This document shows, one piece after another, positions 17,086 to 25,469 of a DNA stretch of 42,919 nt. Source of the DNA: Acidiferrobacterales bacterium (GTDB taxonomy: Bacteria > Pseudomonadota > Gammaproteobacteria > Arenicellales > Poriferihabitantaceae); NCBI GenBank assembly GCA_019633985.1, contig JAHQWE010000090.1, positions 1 through 42,919 on the forward strand, read 5' to 3'. Each line of letters begins with the position of its first letter. The first letter of the stretch is position 1. The notes beneath the pieces are model-generated. The model was not told the origin of the DNA and searched no databases. It was given only the letters and a program-made list of their open reading frames with translations. The translations under genes and the position numbers were made by a program.

Positions 17086-17681
17086 TCATTCTGGTAGCGC
17101 ACCACGCTGAAGGGAATGCGCTGATCGAGCATTACAATCTCAATCAGGACCATCAGGATAAAAGTGGCCGTCGATTTTTGGGTGAAGAGGTATGTCTCAG
17201 AATTATTGGTCAGGGAGAAACCAATGCGCGGCAATCTGTGATCAAGGAACTCGCAGCAGTATCTCACCCTGGAAACCTGCACTGGTTAAATATTGGGATC
17301 GCAGGTTCAGCGGAGTGGAGGGCAGGCAGTTTGGTCGAAGTGAAGCAGATCAGTTCGGATCAAACAACTGACAACGCGTTGTCATTTACGCTCCATCAGC
17401 GAAAATTAGCGCCGCCTTCAGTGTGCTTGAGTGTTGCCGAACCAACCGAGACCTATCCGCAATCTGGTGTCGTGGATATGGAATCGTATGCGATTGCTGC
17501 TGAGCTGAGTGCCAGATCGATGCTGAACAGTTTGACGGTGGTCAAACTGGTGGCAGATGGCCCGGAAAACCCGTTAAACACTCTCAATCTCAGTGATATA
17601 CGGCGATTATTGGATCGCTCTCGAATTCATATAATTGGAATCAGTGATAAACTTAAGCGACTGATTGCTACCTCTTTTTGA
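17079..17681 (+). CDS. Nucleoside phosphorylase/nucleosidase-like protein (PNP_UDP fold)
   Basis: A 200-aa protein resembling the MTA/SAH nucleosidase and purine-phosphorylase superfamily. The motif VVDMESYAIAAEL corresponds to the ribose-binding VDMExAA segment of MTAN-like enzymes, and VVKLVADGPEN to the following strand with the catalytic Asp. The LHWLNIGIAGS segment matches the NxGxAG loop. It is shorter than usual (about 230 aa). Substrate is unknown; 5'-methylthioadenosine or a hopanoid-type adenosyl lipid are possibilities in relatives, not shown here. Start is TTG at 17079, overlapping the glycosyltransferase stop, with a purine-rich AGAG upstream. Confidence 0.72.
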   Translation: MLVILVAHHAEGNALIEHYNLNQDHQDKSGRRFLGEEVCLRIIGQGETNARQSVIKELAAVSHPGNLHWLNIGIAGSAEWRAGSLVEVKQISSDQTTDNALSFTLHQRKLAPPSVCLSVAEPTETYPQSGVVDMESYAIAAELSARSMLNSLTVVKLVADGPENPLNTLNLSDIRRLLDRSRIHIIGISDKLKRLIATSF

Positions 17682-17690
17682 GTAAGATTT

Positions 17691-18293
17691 ATGTCAAATA
17701 TCACGTCGACTATCGCAGAATATTTCAAACCAGTTCGAACCTTGTCCCTGCTGATTTTTGCAGTATTAGTCGGGTTCGGGTCCACCGGTGCTGTGTGGGC
17801 GGAAGAAGTGTTTCCAGAGTCGGTGGAATTGGCCGGTGGCACTCTTGTAAAACAAGGGGTTGGAACGCGTAAAAAAGCTTTTTTGTCACTTTACTTGGCG
17901 GGGTTGTACCTCGAATCGAAAAGTAATGACAGTGTCGCGATTATTAATGCTGATAATCCAATGGCGATTCGACTCCAAATTGTATCCAAGCTTATCAGCG
18001 CCAAGAGAATGAAGTCGGCAATGCTGGATGGTTTTAATCAATCTACCGGGGGCGCAGTCGCACCGATTCAGGAGGAGATTGATCAGTTCGCCACTGGATT
18101 TAGTGATGAAATCAAAAAGAAAGATGTGTTTGATCTGATATACGTTCCGGGCAATGGCGTCGAGGTGATCAAAAATGGTACCAGCAAAGTGATCGTACCT
18201 GGTCTGGAATTCAAACAAGCGCTCTTCGGTATCTGGCTCTCGGAAGATCCCATTCAGGCCTCTTTAAAGAAATCGATGCTCGGTGAAAAATAG
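17691..18293 (+). CDS. Exported chalcone-isomerase-fold protein
   Basis: A 200-aa protein. Residues about 17-37 form a signal peptide ending AVWAEE. The mature part has the pattern of the bacterial chalcone isomerase-like (Chalcone_3) family: LVKQGVGTRKKAFLSLYLAGLYL near the start, then KLISAKRMKSAMLDGFN, and GLEFKQALFGIWLSEDP at the end. Plant relatives act on flavonoids or fatty acids; the bacterial exported members have no well-established role. It starts nine bases after the preceding stop and may share its transcript. Confidence 0.8.
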   Translation: MSNITSTIAEYFKPVRTLSLLIFAVLVGFGSTGAVWAEEVFPESVELAGGTLVKQGVGTRKKAFLSLYLAGLYLESKSNDSVAIINADNPMAIRLQIVSKLISAKRMKSAMLDGFNQSTGGAVAPIQEEIDQFATGFSDEIKKKDVFDLIYVPGNGVEVIKNGTSKVIVPGLEFKQALFGIWLSEDPIQASLKKSMLGEK

Positions 18294-18339
18294 CCGCGCT
18301 ATTACCTAAGTATTTTAGTCACTCACATACATTAATTCG

Positions 18340-18825
18340 ATGCCTTCTTTTGATATTGTTTCCGAAATTGATTGGCAGGAAGTCAAGAATGCCGTCAATA
18401 TGGCAAATAAGGAGATCACTAACCGTTATGACTTCAAGGGCAGCGATGCCAGAGTCGATGAGGCGGATCCAAAGCTCACCTTGCATGCGGATGATAGTTT
18501 CAAGGTTTCCCAGGTGATGGATGTGTTGCTGCTCAAACTATCGAAGAGAGGAATTGACGTGAATGCATTGGATAAGGCCGCAGTCAAATCCAGTGCCACC
18601 GGAAAATCGATGCAGGAAATCACTGTGCTGCAAGGTATAGATACCGATAGAGCAAAAAAGATGGTGAAGTTGATCAAGGCAGAAAAATTTAAAGTACAGG
18701 CTGCCATCCAGGGCGAGCAGGTGAGAGTGACCGGGAAAAAACGTGACGACCTGCAACAGGTGATTGCTTTTTTGAAGGAGCAAAAATTAGATATTCCGCT
18801 TCAGTTCACGAACTTTCGAGACTGA
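18340..18825 (+). CDS. yajQ: YajQ-family nucleotide-binding protein
   Basis: 161 aa, the normal length. The opening SFDIVSEIDWQEVKNAVNMA and NRYDFKG are diagnostic, as are the end segments QVRVTGKKRDDLQQVIAFLK and PLQFTNFRD. The fold is two ferredoxin-like domains. In Xanthomonas and Pseudomonas a family member binds cyclic di-GMP and acts with a transcription factor; the family also binds RNA. I see no convincing Shine-Dalgarno, but the N-terminus is so conserved that the start is safe. Confidence 0.95.
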   Translation: MPSFDIVSEIDWQEVKNAVNMANKEITNRYDFKGSDARVDEADPKLTLHADDSFKVSQVMDVLLLKLSKRGIDVNALDKAAVKSSATGKSMQEITVLQGIDTDRAKKMVKLIKAEKFKVQAAIQGEQVRVTGKKRDDLQQVIAFLKEQKLDIPLQFTNFRD

Positions 18826-18855
18826 GCGGCATCAAACCAAGATAAATACCGCATT

Positions 18856-19611
18856 ATGAACACTATGACTTTCAAAAAAGCCAAAATGGCTATTCGCTTC
18901 CTCGTGGCTGCTACGGCAATTCAAATGATCAGTAGCACTGCCTGGGCGCAGAGTGAAATGGATAGCGTTAGATCCAATCTCGAGAAGATTATTCCTGTGA
19001 GTATGAAGATTACAGATATCTCGCAGACCGCAATGGAAAGCGTGTATGAGGTCACCGCCGGTAGCGAGACGTTGTACGTCTACAGCAAAGATAAGTTCGT
19101 GATGATTGGTGAGGTATTTGATGCTGATCGCCGTGTTAGTTGGGCGCAGGAGCGAAGAGAGAAGTCTAGGGAAAAAGCGTTAGCAGAGCTCGCAGAACTC
19201 CCAGAATCCAATATGATTATTATGGGAGACAAAAAAGGCGAGCGCTTTATTACTGTCTTCACCGATACCGATTGCGGCTGGTGTCAAAAATTCCATCAGG
19301 ACATTCCGGCCCTTGGAAAAGGTGGCCTTAAAGTTCGCTATATGATGTGGCCTAGAGCTGGACTGAATTCAGAAAGCTATCGAGAAGCGGTTTCTGTCTG
19401 GTGCGCAGATGATCAGGGGGAAGCGATGACCGTAGCAAAAAATCGGCAGCAAGTTGAACAAAAGGACTGTCCGAATCCCGTAGCGGATCACTATGCACTT
19501 GGGCACCGCCTTGGTGTCCAAGGTACACCGTTCGTCATGCTGGATACAGGTGAAGTGTTAGGGGGGTACGTGCCGCCTAAACAACTACTTGGCGAAGCGG
19601 GATTGAACTAG
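18856..19611 (+). CDS. dsbC: DsbC-like periplasmic disulfide isomerase
   Basis: A 251-aa protein with a signal peptide (to about AWA, residue 31), an N-terminal dimerisation domain (about 35-95), a charged helical linker and a thioredoxin-fold domain. The active site is DCGWCQKFH (Cys140, Cys143), with Trp where E. coli DsbC has Tyr. The cis-Pro is in VQGTPFVM. Two more cysteines (SVWCADD and KDCPNP) match the structural disulfide of DsbC. It would need DsbD for reduction; that gene is not in the window. An in-frame ATG three codons downstream is an alternative start. Confidence 0.9.
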   Translation: MNTMTFKKAKMAIRFLVAATAIQMISSTAWAQSEMDSVRSNLEKIIPVSMKITDISQTAMESVYEVTAGSETLYVYSKDKFVMIGEVFDADRRVSWAQERREKSREKALAELAELPESNMIIMGDKKGERFITVFTDTDCGWCQKFHQDIPALGKGGLKVRYMMWPRAGLNSESYREAVSVWCADDQGEAMTVAKNRQQVEQKDCPNPVADHYALGHRLGVQGTPFVMLDTGEVLGGYVPPKQLLGEAGLN

Positions 19612-19924
19612 CTTTAAGTCGTTATTTGAGCACTTAGCAACAATAGCTCTTCGTTGTTGATTGCTGTGAGTCTCTAAGGGGAACATAACCCGAACACACG
19701 ATTCCTGGTGATTTGGGTCCGGTAGAGTGTGCTGCAGTGTCTTCACTGTATTCTTTGTTGCGCTCTCAAATTACCGTGTTCCTTGACGCGAATTTCTCCC
19801 TTTTTAGAATTCAGCATTCATACAGATAACTTTCAGTTTTCATTAACGCGCTACTTGCGATCATTGCTCCACTGCATTTTTGCAGTGAAAGGCAAGTTCA
19901 TAACGTTAAGTGAGGAGTTAACTG
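19612..19924. other. Intergenic region with a perfect hairpin in the leader of the next gene
   Basis: No gene is seen. CACTGCA (19870-19876) and TGCAGTG (19881-19887) form a perfect 7-bp stem with a TTTT loop, about 37 bases before the next start codon. There is no T-run after it, so it is more likely a leader structure or operator than a terminator. An imperfect CAACAA/TTGTTG hairpin near 19637-19658 follows the DsbC-like gene. Confidence 0.45.
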
Positions 19925-20428
19925 ATGGAAGCTTTAGAGGCGACAAATGTCGCGTATTTACATCCCCTACCCGAATATCTTGCGGATCGCATTCTCGCTA
20001 CCTCGGGGCAGATCGGATTTGAAGATCTGGACAAAAGTTTAGTCGCACTATCAAAGCGCGGTTTTATCGCTACTAACGCAATAGCAAGCGGAAACGATCC
20101 GCAAATTATTGCAGGGGTAAAATCTTTCAATACCGCACTCAATAGCTACTTAAATTTGTGTGAAGCACGAATTTACGCGCCTTTGCGCAACCAGCTTTCC
20201 GGTAGCCTATCGGAATCCCACATTACGTTTGCGAGGGAGTTTCAAGATATGAAACAGCGACTGCAGGGGTTCATGGAGCTTCTACCGTTCGCATCACTGT
20301 CACATCGCCGGCTCAGCTCGAAGGCAATATGCCGCATCGACAAAATGATTGTACAGCGTCGCGCCGCAGAGAGAGAGGAGCTATACCCACTGATTCTGGG
20401 GCAAACAGATTCTGTATTGACTGCTTGA
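19925..20428 (+). CDS. Small helical protein of unknown function
   Basis: A 167-aa protein starting at an ATG with a good ribosome-binding site (TGAGGAG about nine bases upstream). It has no signal peptide or membrane segment and looks almost wholly alpha-helical. The layout, with a helix containing YLNLCEARIYAPLRNQL and a final helix AAEREELYPLI, recalls hemerythrin-like four-helix bundles, whose last helix also has an E-x2-LYP ending. However, the iron-binding histidines are mostly absent (only scattered His), so I do not call it a hemerythrin. It is convergent with bamE. Confidence 0.62.
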   Translation: MEALEATNVAYLHPLPEYLADRILATSGQIGFEDLDKSLVALSKRGFIATNAIASGNDPQIIAGVKSFNTALNSYLNLCEARIYAPLRNQLSGSLSESHITFAREFQDMKQRLQGFMELLPFASLSHRRLSSKAICRIDKMIVQRRAAEREELYPLILGQTDSVLTA

Positions 20429-20469
20429 GTTTCTTCGGGAAAACGACCGAATCGGTTTGAGTATCGCAA

Positions 20470-20823
20470 TTATCCTTGTGTATCAGTTTCTTCATCCGAC
20501 AACCGCGCGTCGATCGATTTCAAATTATCGCCTTCGAAAACTAACGTGGCGGACTGGCTGGAGACGGTTTTGCTCCTGCCCTGCTTCAAAGAATAGTAGT
20601 AATCCCAGCGATCTCGATTGAAGGGATCATTGATCAGCGGATAGCCGAGAATCCGAATTATCTCCCTTCGGCTCATACCGGGCTTAACCTTGTCGATCAT
20701 TTCCTGGGTAATTTCGTTTCCTTGCTGAACGTCTTGCCGATAGACGCACCCACTGGTGAGCCCTAGAACGAGAGTCAGGGCAACTGACGAAAGTAAAATT
20801 TTCAGAGTACGAGGAAGAAACAT
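20470..20823 (-). CDS. bamE: Outer membrane protein assembly factor BamE
   Basis: A 117-aa lipoprotein of the BAM complex that folds outer-membrane beta-barrels. The signal ends in LTSGC (Cys26), followed by VYRQDVQQGNEIT, the family's conserved YKxDIxQGN-type segment. KVKPGMSRREIIRILGYP is the central conserved motif, then NRDRWDYYYSL. The short acidic C-terminal tail is variable in the family. The gene lies on the same strand as recN and nadK, matching the E. coli order nadK-recN-bamE apart from an inserted acetyltransferase gene. Confidence 0.94.
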   Translation of the reverse strand: MFLPRTLKILLSSVALTLVLGLTSGCVYRQDVQQGNEITQEMIDKVKPGMSRREIIRILGYPLINDPFNRDRWDYYYSLKQGRSKTVSSQSATLVFEGDNLKSIDARLSDEETDTQG

Positions 20824-20973
20824 TCGGATTTATAAGCGGGTGTGTGGATGAAAGACAAGATATGAAATTACAGCAAGAAAGTACTTAAAATGAATAGAGT
20901 ATTTCCCAACAAGTGATTGAAAGTTAAACAGAAAGTTACGTAGTGTATTGATAAATTTGATGATTCGGACAGA

Positions 20974-21468
20974 CTATCCTAATTGTTTTAGGACCGCTAT
21001 TTCATCACAGTTCCTGAATTTGTGACAGTTGATGCATGCTCCCCAGACCTTTTCTGGAAGCACACTCATCTCAACCACACTATAGCCAAGTCGCGCAAAA
21101 AACCGCACTTCATAAGTCAACGCCATCAGCCGAGACAGTCCAAGCTGATTCGCTTCTTCCTCGATCTTCTTCACCAGTTGAGTGCCTAAACCAAACCCTG
21201 CAAATTCTGGCGTTACCGCGAGGCTGCGAACTTCTCCTAACTGCCTGGTAAATATTTGCAATGCACAGCAAGCAACGATCTGGTCTTGCTGCTCTATGAC
21301 AATGAATTCCCGAATTGACTGATAAATATCGCTTTCTGGTCTGGGTAGCAGCAACCCTCTGTCGCTGTAATGCTTCAAAATCTGATAAATCGGACGCACA
21401 TCATCCAATGACGCGGCTCGCGGCGAGGCGGAGTCTAATGAACTGCTGAGTTTTGCCGTCGCGGACAT
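20974..21468 (-). CDS. ArgA-like GNAT N-acetyltransferase
   Basis: A 164-aa stand-alone GNAT protein. The sequence resembles the acetyltransferase domain of N-acetylglutamate synthase: GLLLPRPESDIYQSIREF, EVRSLAVTPEFAGFGLGTQLVKKIEEEA (acetyl-CoA loop in the FAGFGLGTQL segment), FFARLGYSVV, and LPEKVWGACINCHKFRNCDE. The last motif, Lys-Val-Trp then Cys-x2-Cys-x4-Cys-Asp-Glu, is also found in ArgA-type proteins. Such short forms can supply the first step of arginine synthesis, but the substrate here is not proven. It sits between recN and bamE, an unusual neighbour. Confidence 0.72.
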   Translation of the reverse strand: MSATAKLSSSLDSASPRAASLDDVRPIYQILKHYSDRGLLLPRPESDIYQSIREFIVIEQQDQIVACCALQIFTRQLGEVRSLAVTPEFAGFGLGTQLVKKIEEEANQLGLSRLMALTYEVRFFARLGYSVVEMSVLPEKVWGACINCHKFRNCDEIAVLKQLG

Positions 21469-21503
21469 GATGATCAGAAGGGTTCTCAGATATGCTAAAT
21501 ATA

Positions 21504-23174
21504 TCAGTTAGTTGCAAGCATTTCTTCAGCATGCGCACGAGATTGCTTGGTGAGCTTTTCACTACCAGACATGCGCGCAATTTCCTCAATTCTCTGCTCG
21601 TCACTCAGAGGCCTTACTTGAACTTTAACCGAACGGCCGTTGTCGCTGGCCTTACTCACCGAGAAGTGGTTATTCGCACGGGCAGCGACTTGCGCGAGAT
21701 GGGTGACGCAGATCACCTGACGACTTGCGCCGAGTTGCCTTAAACGCTCACCGACAACATTCGCTACTGTCCCGCCAATCCCAACATCGACCTCATCAAA
21801 TACCAATGTCGGAACACGAGCAGCGTCTGCGAGAATCACTTGAATTGCCAGTGAGATACGAGAAACTTCGCCGCCTGAAGCGATTTTGGCCAATGGCTGG
21901 ATGGGAATACCCGGGTTCGCTGTCACTCGGAATTCGATAGTTTCTTTTCCTGTTCTCGGATACTCGCTAGATGGAACGGGCTGTATCGCAACTTGGAACT
22001 CTCCTCCTTCCATGCCTAGATCCTGCATTGCGGCAGTAATTTTTTTGCCCAGTTTTTTCGCCTCCGATATACGTTTTCTGGTCAGCTGTTGTGCCGCTTT
22101 TTCATACTCTCCGATGGCGCTGTCGAGTTCTTTTTGCAGTCGAGCTGTTTCTGCTTCGGGGTTTTTTAAACCATCCAGTTGGGTTTGTAGCTCTATTGCA
22201 TATTCGGCGAGCTCATTAGGGTGCACACGGTGTTTCCGGGAGAGCGAATGGTAGAGCGAGATTCGCTGCTCAACCTCTTCCGCTTCTTCGGCATTAAGAT
22301 CTGTTGCTTCGTAGTGTGTCTTTAATTGGCGTGCTGCTTCTTCGACGTTCACGGAAGCTTCCTCCAGCATAGCGGCGATATCACCGAGTGCACTGTCGAG
22401 GGATTCAAGTTGCCGTAACTGCAAACCGACACGCCCCAGTTCCTGATGTACGTTACTGTTATCCCTTTCCATCAGGATTTGGGCTGCTTCTAGGGTTCCT
22501 GAAATGAGCTCTTTACTATGCTGCTGCCGTTTCTGAGTGATTTCCAGCTGTTCCCATTCTCCCTGAACCGGGTCGAGATGCGTTAGTTCTCCAAGCTGGA
22601 ACTTGAGTAGATCCATACGTTCCGCGGTTGACTGTTGTGTGTTGTTCAATTCATCGAGCTGCTTTCTCAGCGCAGACACCCGATCGTGAAGTGAAGCAAC
22701 TTTGTGGAGAACTTTTTGGTTTCCTGCGGCTTCATCTAGTAGCATCTGTTGAATCGGACGGCGCATCAGGGAATGATGTTCGTGTTGTCCATGGATATCC
22801 ACAAGTGATTCTCCCAGCGTCCTTAGCATTGAGATATTGACGGGTCGTCCATTAATGTATCCTCTGCCGGGTTTATCTCGTCGGATGATTCTTCTAAGTT
22901 GTAATTCGGTTTGATCTTCAAGATCATGCTGCCTTAGCCAGCTAAATATCGGATGATCTGCAGTTAAATTAAAGCTTGCCTGTATTTCTGCCTGATCTTT
23001 ACCGAATTGAATCAGAGAGTTATCAGCCCGCGCACCGAGCAAAATACCCAACGCATCCACCATCAGTGATTTTCCTGATCCTGTTTCCCCAGTTACCGCT
23101 GTAAACCGGTCGTCAAGCTCTAGCTCTACGGATTCTGTGATGGCGAAATGACGAATGGCAATCCAATCAATCAT
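21504..23174 (-). CDS. recN: DNA repair protein RecN
   Basis: SMC-like ATPase for double-strand-break repair, 556 aa. Walker A is GETGSGKSLMVDALG near residues 30-44. The long middle (about 150-370) is coiled coil rich in Leu/Glu/Gln. The ABC signature is in KIASGGEVSRISLAIQV, followed by Walker B VFDEVDVGIGG and the D/H-loop region QVICVTHLAQVAA. Its ATG overlaps the nadK stop (ATGA), so the two are translationally coupled. LexA control is usual in relatives, but its promoter would lie upstream of nadK here; I did not find a convincing LexA box. Confidence 0.96.
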   Translation of the reverse strand: MIDWIAIRHFAITESVELELDDRFTAVTGETGSGKSLMVDALGILLGARADNSLIQFGKDQAEIQASFNLTADHPIFSWLRQHDLEDQTELQLRRIIRRDKPGRGYINGRPVNISMLRTLGESLVDIHGQHEHHSLMRRPIQQMLLDEAAGNQKVLHKVASLHDRVSALRKQLDELNNTQQSTAERMDLLKFQLGELTHLDPVQGEWEQLEITQKRQQHSKELISGTLEAAQILMERDNSNVHQELGRVGLQLRQLESLDSALGDIAAMLEEASVNVEEAARQLKTHYEATDLNAEEAEEVEQRISLYHSLSRKHRVHPNELAEYAIELQTQLDGLKNPEAETARLQKELDSAIGEYEKAAQQLTRKRISEAKKLGKKITAAMQDLGMEGGEFQVAIQPVPSSEYPRTGKETIEFRVTANPGIPIQPLAKIASGGEVSRISLAIQVILADAARVPTLVFDEVDVGIGGTVANVVGERLRQLGASRQVICVTHLAQVAARANNHFSVSKASDNGRSVKVQVRPLSDEQRIEEIARMSGSEKLTKQSRAHAEEMLATN

Positions 23175-24034
23175 CCCAACCAGCCTAGCTTGGACCGCAA
23201 TACCTCAAAATGGTCATGTGTGTTAATGCGAATCATGGAGAGTTGGTCAGGGGCTCCTGTCAGCTCTAAGGTTTCATCACCGCGAATTTCATGCACGATA
23301 GAGCCATCCAGTGATAAATTGGCATGGGTTTCCGCTGTCTTTATCGCATCAATTTGAATGGTATCGCGCGCATCAATCATGATGGGACGGTTACTGAGGG
23401 TATGGGGGCAAATCGGTGCAATACTCAACACTGGCAGGGTAGGATAGATTATCGGACCCCCAGCGGACAGGGAGTAGGCGGTAGAGCCGGTAGGCGTGGC
23501 GACGATCACTCCATCGCTTCGGGTATGGCTGACAAACACACCATTGATTCGGGTTTCAAACTCCACCAGTCGCCCCGTGTTGCCTTTTGACAGTACTGCA
23601 TCGTTTACCGACAGCCCACGGTATACGACTTGGTTGTCTCGAGCCACGGTGACAGAGAGCATTGTGCGATCTTCAATGTGATAGCGCCCAGCTAGAATAT
23701 CGTCAATACTCGCTTCGAGGTCATCAAGGGCGATATCGGTTAAAAAACCAAGTCTTCCCAAATTCACGCCGACCGCGGGAACGCGAAATCTCGACAGCTT
23801 ACGCGCAGTACTCAGCATCGTGCCGTCACCACCGACCACCATTGCGATATCAATTACCTCATTCAGCGCATTATTTTCCTCATCGATCCGCTCTCCATCG
23901 ATTTCTGCTGCTGTCGTACTCCCCAGCAATACCCTTAGACCACGCCGCTCAAGGACCGAACGCACTTGCGCCAAAATAGGAGCTACACTGTTATCCTGAA
24001 ACTTTCCGAACAAGCCAACTCTAGATATTTTCAC
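23171..24034 (-). CDS. nadK: NAD kinase
   Basis: Phosphorylates NAD to NADP with ATP; 287 aa. The diagnostic GGDGT motif is in AMVVGGDGTMLSTARK, followed by GVNLGRLGFLTDI and the NE/D-type segment SVNDAVL. The C-terminal lobe has ATPTGSTAYSLSAGGPII. It is first in the nadK-recN pair on the minus strand and diverges from hrcA across about 330 bases. Confidence 0.95.
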   Translation of the reverse strand: MKISRVGLFGKFQDNSVAPILAQVRSVLERRGLRVLLGSTTAAEIDGERIDEENNALNEVIDIAMVVGGDGTMLSTARKLSRFRVPAVGVNLGRLGFLTDIALDDLEASIDDILAGRYHIEDRTMLSVTVARDNQVVYRGLSVNDAVLSKGNTGRLVEFETRINGVFVSHTRSDGVIVATPTGSTAYSLSAGGPIIYPTLPVLSIAPICPHTLSNRPIMIDARDTIQIDAIKTAETHANLSLDGSIVHEIRGDETLELTGAPDQLSMIRINTHDHFEVLRSKLGWLG

Positions 24035-24366
24035 TTTATTTCAGGATGTTATGAGGTTTTTATAAAGTAAGCCCTAGCAAGGCTTCATTCCGTGGTTAAC
24101 GTGATTTTCGGACTTTATTTCACAAGCACTATCGTTAGTCGTGCAGTTGGAAAAAAATCTCCCCTGGCACATTCTTCGTGTACTATTTGAGTGAGATTCG
24201 AACGGTATGACGTCTACAAGAACAAGTATAAGCTGGATAAATCAAAAAACAATGAGGATCGCTGATTTTTGCCATTCTTCGCAGATATCGTTTGAAAAGT
24301 ATGGTCACAGAGTCATAGACTGACGGTTAGAAAAATTGTTGCTAAGAATTGTAAAACTGCGTTTGC
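24035..24366. other. Divergent intergenic region between nadK and hrcA
   Basis: This region must hold the promoters of both genes. A candidate hrcA promoter is listed separately. I looked for the CIRCE operator (TTAGCACTC with its inverted copy) that HrcA normally binds and found no match. Nothing else stands out. Confidence 0.5.
24292..24321 (+). promoter_or_regulatory. Candidate hrcA promoter
   Basis: TTGAAA (24292-24297) and TAGACT (24316-24321) with an 18-base spacer, about 45 bases before the hrcA ATG. Pattern match only; the downstream sequence is not C-rich as a sigma-32 -10 would be. Confidence 0.35.
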
Positions 24367-25428
24367 ATGTCTGATAACGAAACAATAGCTCCTGGTTCGC
24401 GAGCAGAACTCGTGCTGATGGGCTTGATCAGTAAGTATATTAATGAAGGTACTCCCGTAGGGTCACGTACCCTATCAAAGGAAACCGAACTTGATCTAAG
24501 TCCAGCCACTATCCGAAATGTCATGTCGGATCTAGAAATGTGCGGTTTGATTGAGGCACCGCACACGTCCGCTGGGCGAATTCCAACGCAAAAGGGATAT
24601 CGTTTTTTCATCAATTGTCTGATGAGCGCTGGCAACATGCAAAGTGTGGCTACGGGGGAATTCCAGGATGTGTTTCAGGGTGTCTCGGATCAGAAAAGCA
24701 TTCTCACAGGTGCTGCAGACATGCTGTCTAAGATCACGTCTTTCGCCGGGGTTCTGTCAACACCGACTAAAACTGGTGTGGCGTTTAAGCAGATCGAGTT
24801 TCTGAAGTTATCACCCAAGCGAGTGCTGGCGATTTTGATTACCCAAGACGGGCAGGTGCAAAACCGCGTGCTTACCGTGAACAAAGACTATGCCGAAAAC
24901 GAGCTCGTCGAAGCAGCCAACTTTTTTAATGCCACATATGGAAGCTGGAGTCTTGATACGGTACGGATTGATTTGGCACGACACATGCGCAGTGATCACA
25001 GAGATATGCACCGGGAAATGCGGATGGCGGTGAGAATGGCGGGTGAGCTTTTCGAAAGCGAAGCGGAAACGGAAAAGGAGTCTGTATTAGTCAGCGGAGA
25101 AAATAATTTGTTGGGGATTCCAGATTTTGCGGAGCTTGAAAAAATTAAAGGCTTATTCGACACCTTCAAGACTAAACAGGTGTTGTACGATCTTTTGCAA
25201 AAAAGCTTGGAAACTTCTGGCGTTCAGATCTTCATCGGAGAAGAGTCCGGTTACAAGATTTTGGAAGATTGTAGTGTGATTGCAGCTCCCTATGAGGTTG
25301 ATAATGAGCGAGTTGGAGTACTGGGTGTGATCGGGCCGACCAGAATGCAATACAACGAAGTGATATCAGCAGTCGACATCACAGCAAGACTGGTGGGCAG
25401 TGCACTGAGTACAGCAAACCGTCATTAA
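24367..25428 (+). CDS. hrcA: Heat-inducible transcription repressor HrcA
   Basis: A 353-aa repressor of heat-shock genes that in other bacteria binds CIRCE and needs GroE to stay active. The N-terminal winged helix is clear: INEGTPVGSRTLSKE, LSPATIRNVMSDLEMCGLIE and PHTSAGRIPTQKGYRFFI. The C-terminal domain includes VFIGEESGYKILEDCSVI and GVLGVIGPTRMQYNEVI, both typical. Usually it heads a grpE-dnaK-dnaJ operon; here grpE does not follow, and a DUF1285 gene comes next. The ribosome-binding site is weak. Confidence 0.95.
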   Translation: MSDNETIAPGSRAELVLMGLISKYINEGTPVGSRTLSKETELDLSPATIRNVMSDLEMCGLIEAPHTSAGRIPTQKGYRFFINCLMSAGNMQSVATGEFQDVFQGVSDQKSILTGAADMLSKITSFAGVLSTPTKTGVAFKQIEFLKLSPKRVLAILITQDGQVQNRVLTVNKDYAENELVEAANFFNATYGSWSLDTVRIDLARHMRSDHRDMHREMRMAVRMAGELFESEAETEKESVLVSGENNLLGIPDFAELEKIKGLFDTFKTKQVLYDLLQKSLETSGVQIFIGEESGYKILEDCSVIAAPYEVDNERVGVLGVIGPTRMQYNEVISAVDITARLVGSALSTANRH

Positions 25429-25469
25429 ACCGTCATTAGTCGGGCATCCGTAAGAATCAGACCGAGAAA

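Noticed and set aside
19925-20428. Hemerythrin-like annotation
   Set aside because: The end helix recalls the family, but the pattern of iron-binding histidines is missing, so I left the protein unnamed.
24035-24366. CIRCE operator at hrcA
   Set aside because: No inverted repeat resembling TTAGCACTC and its complement was found.
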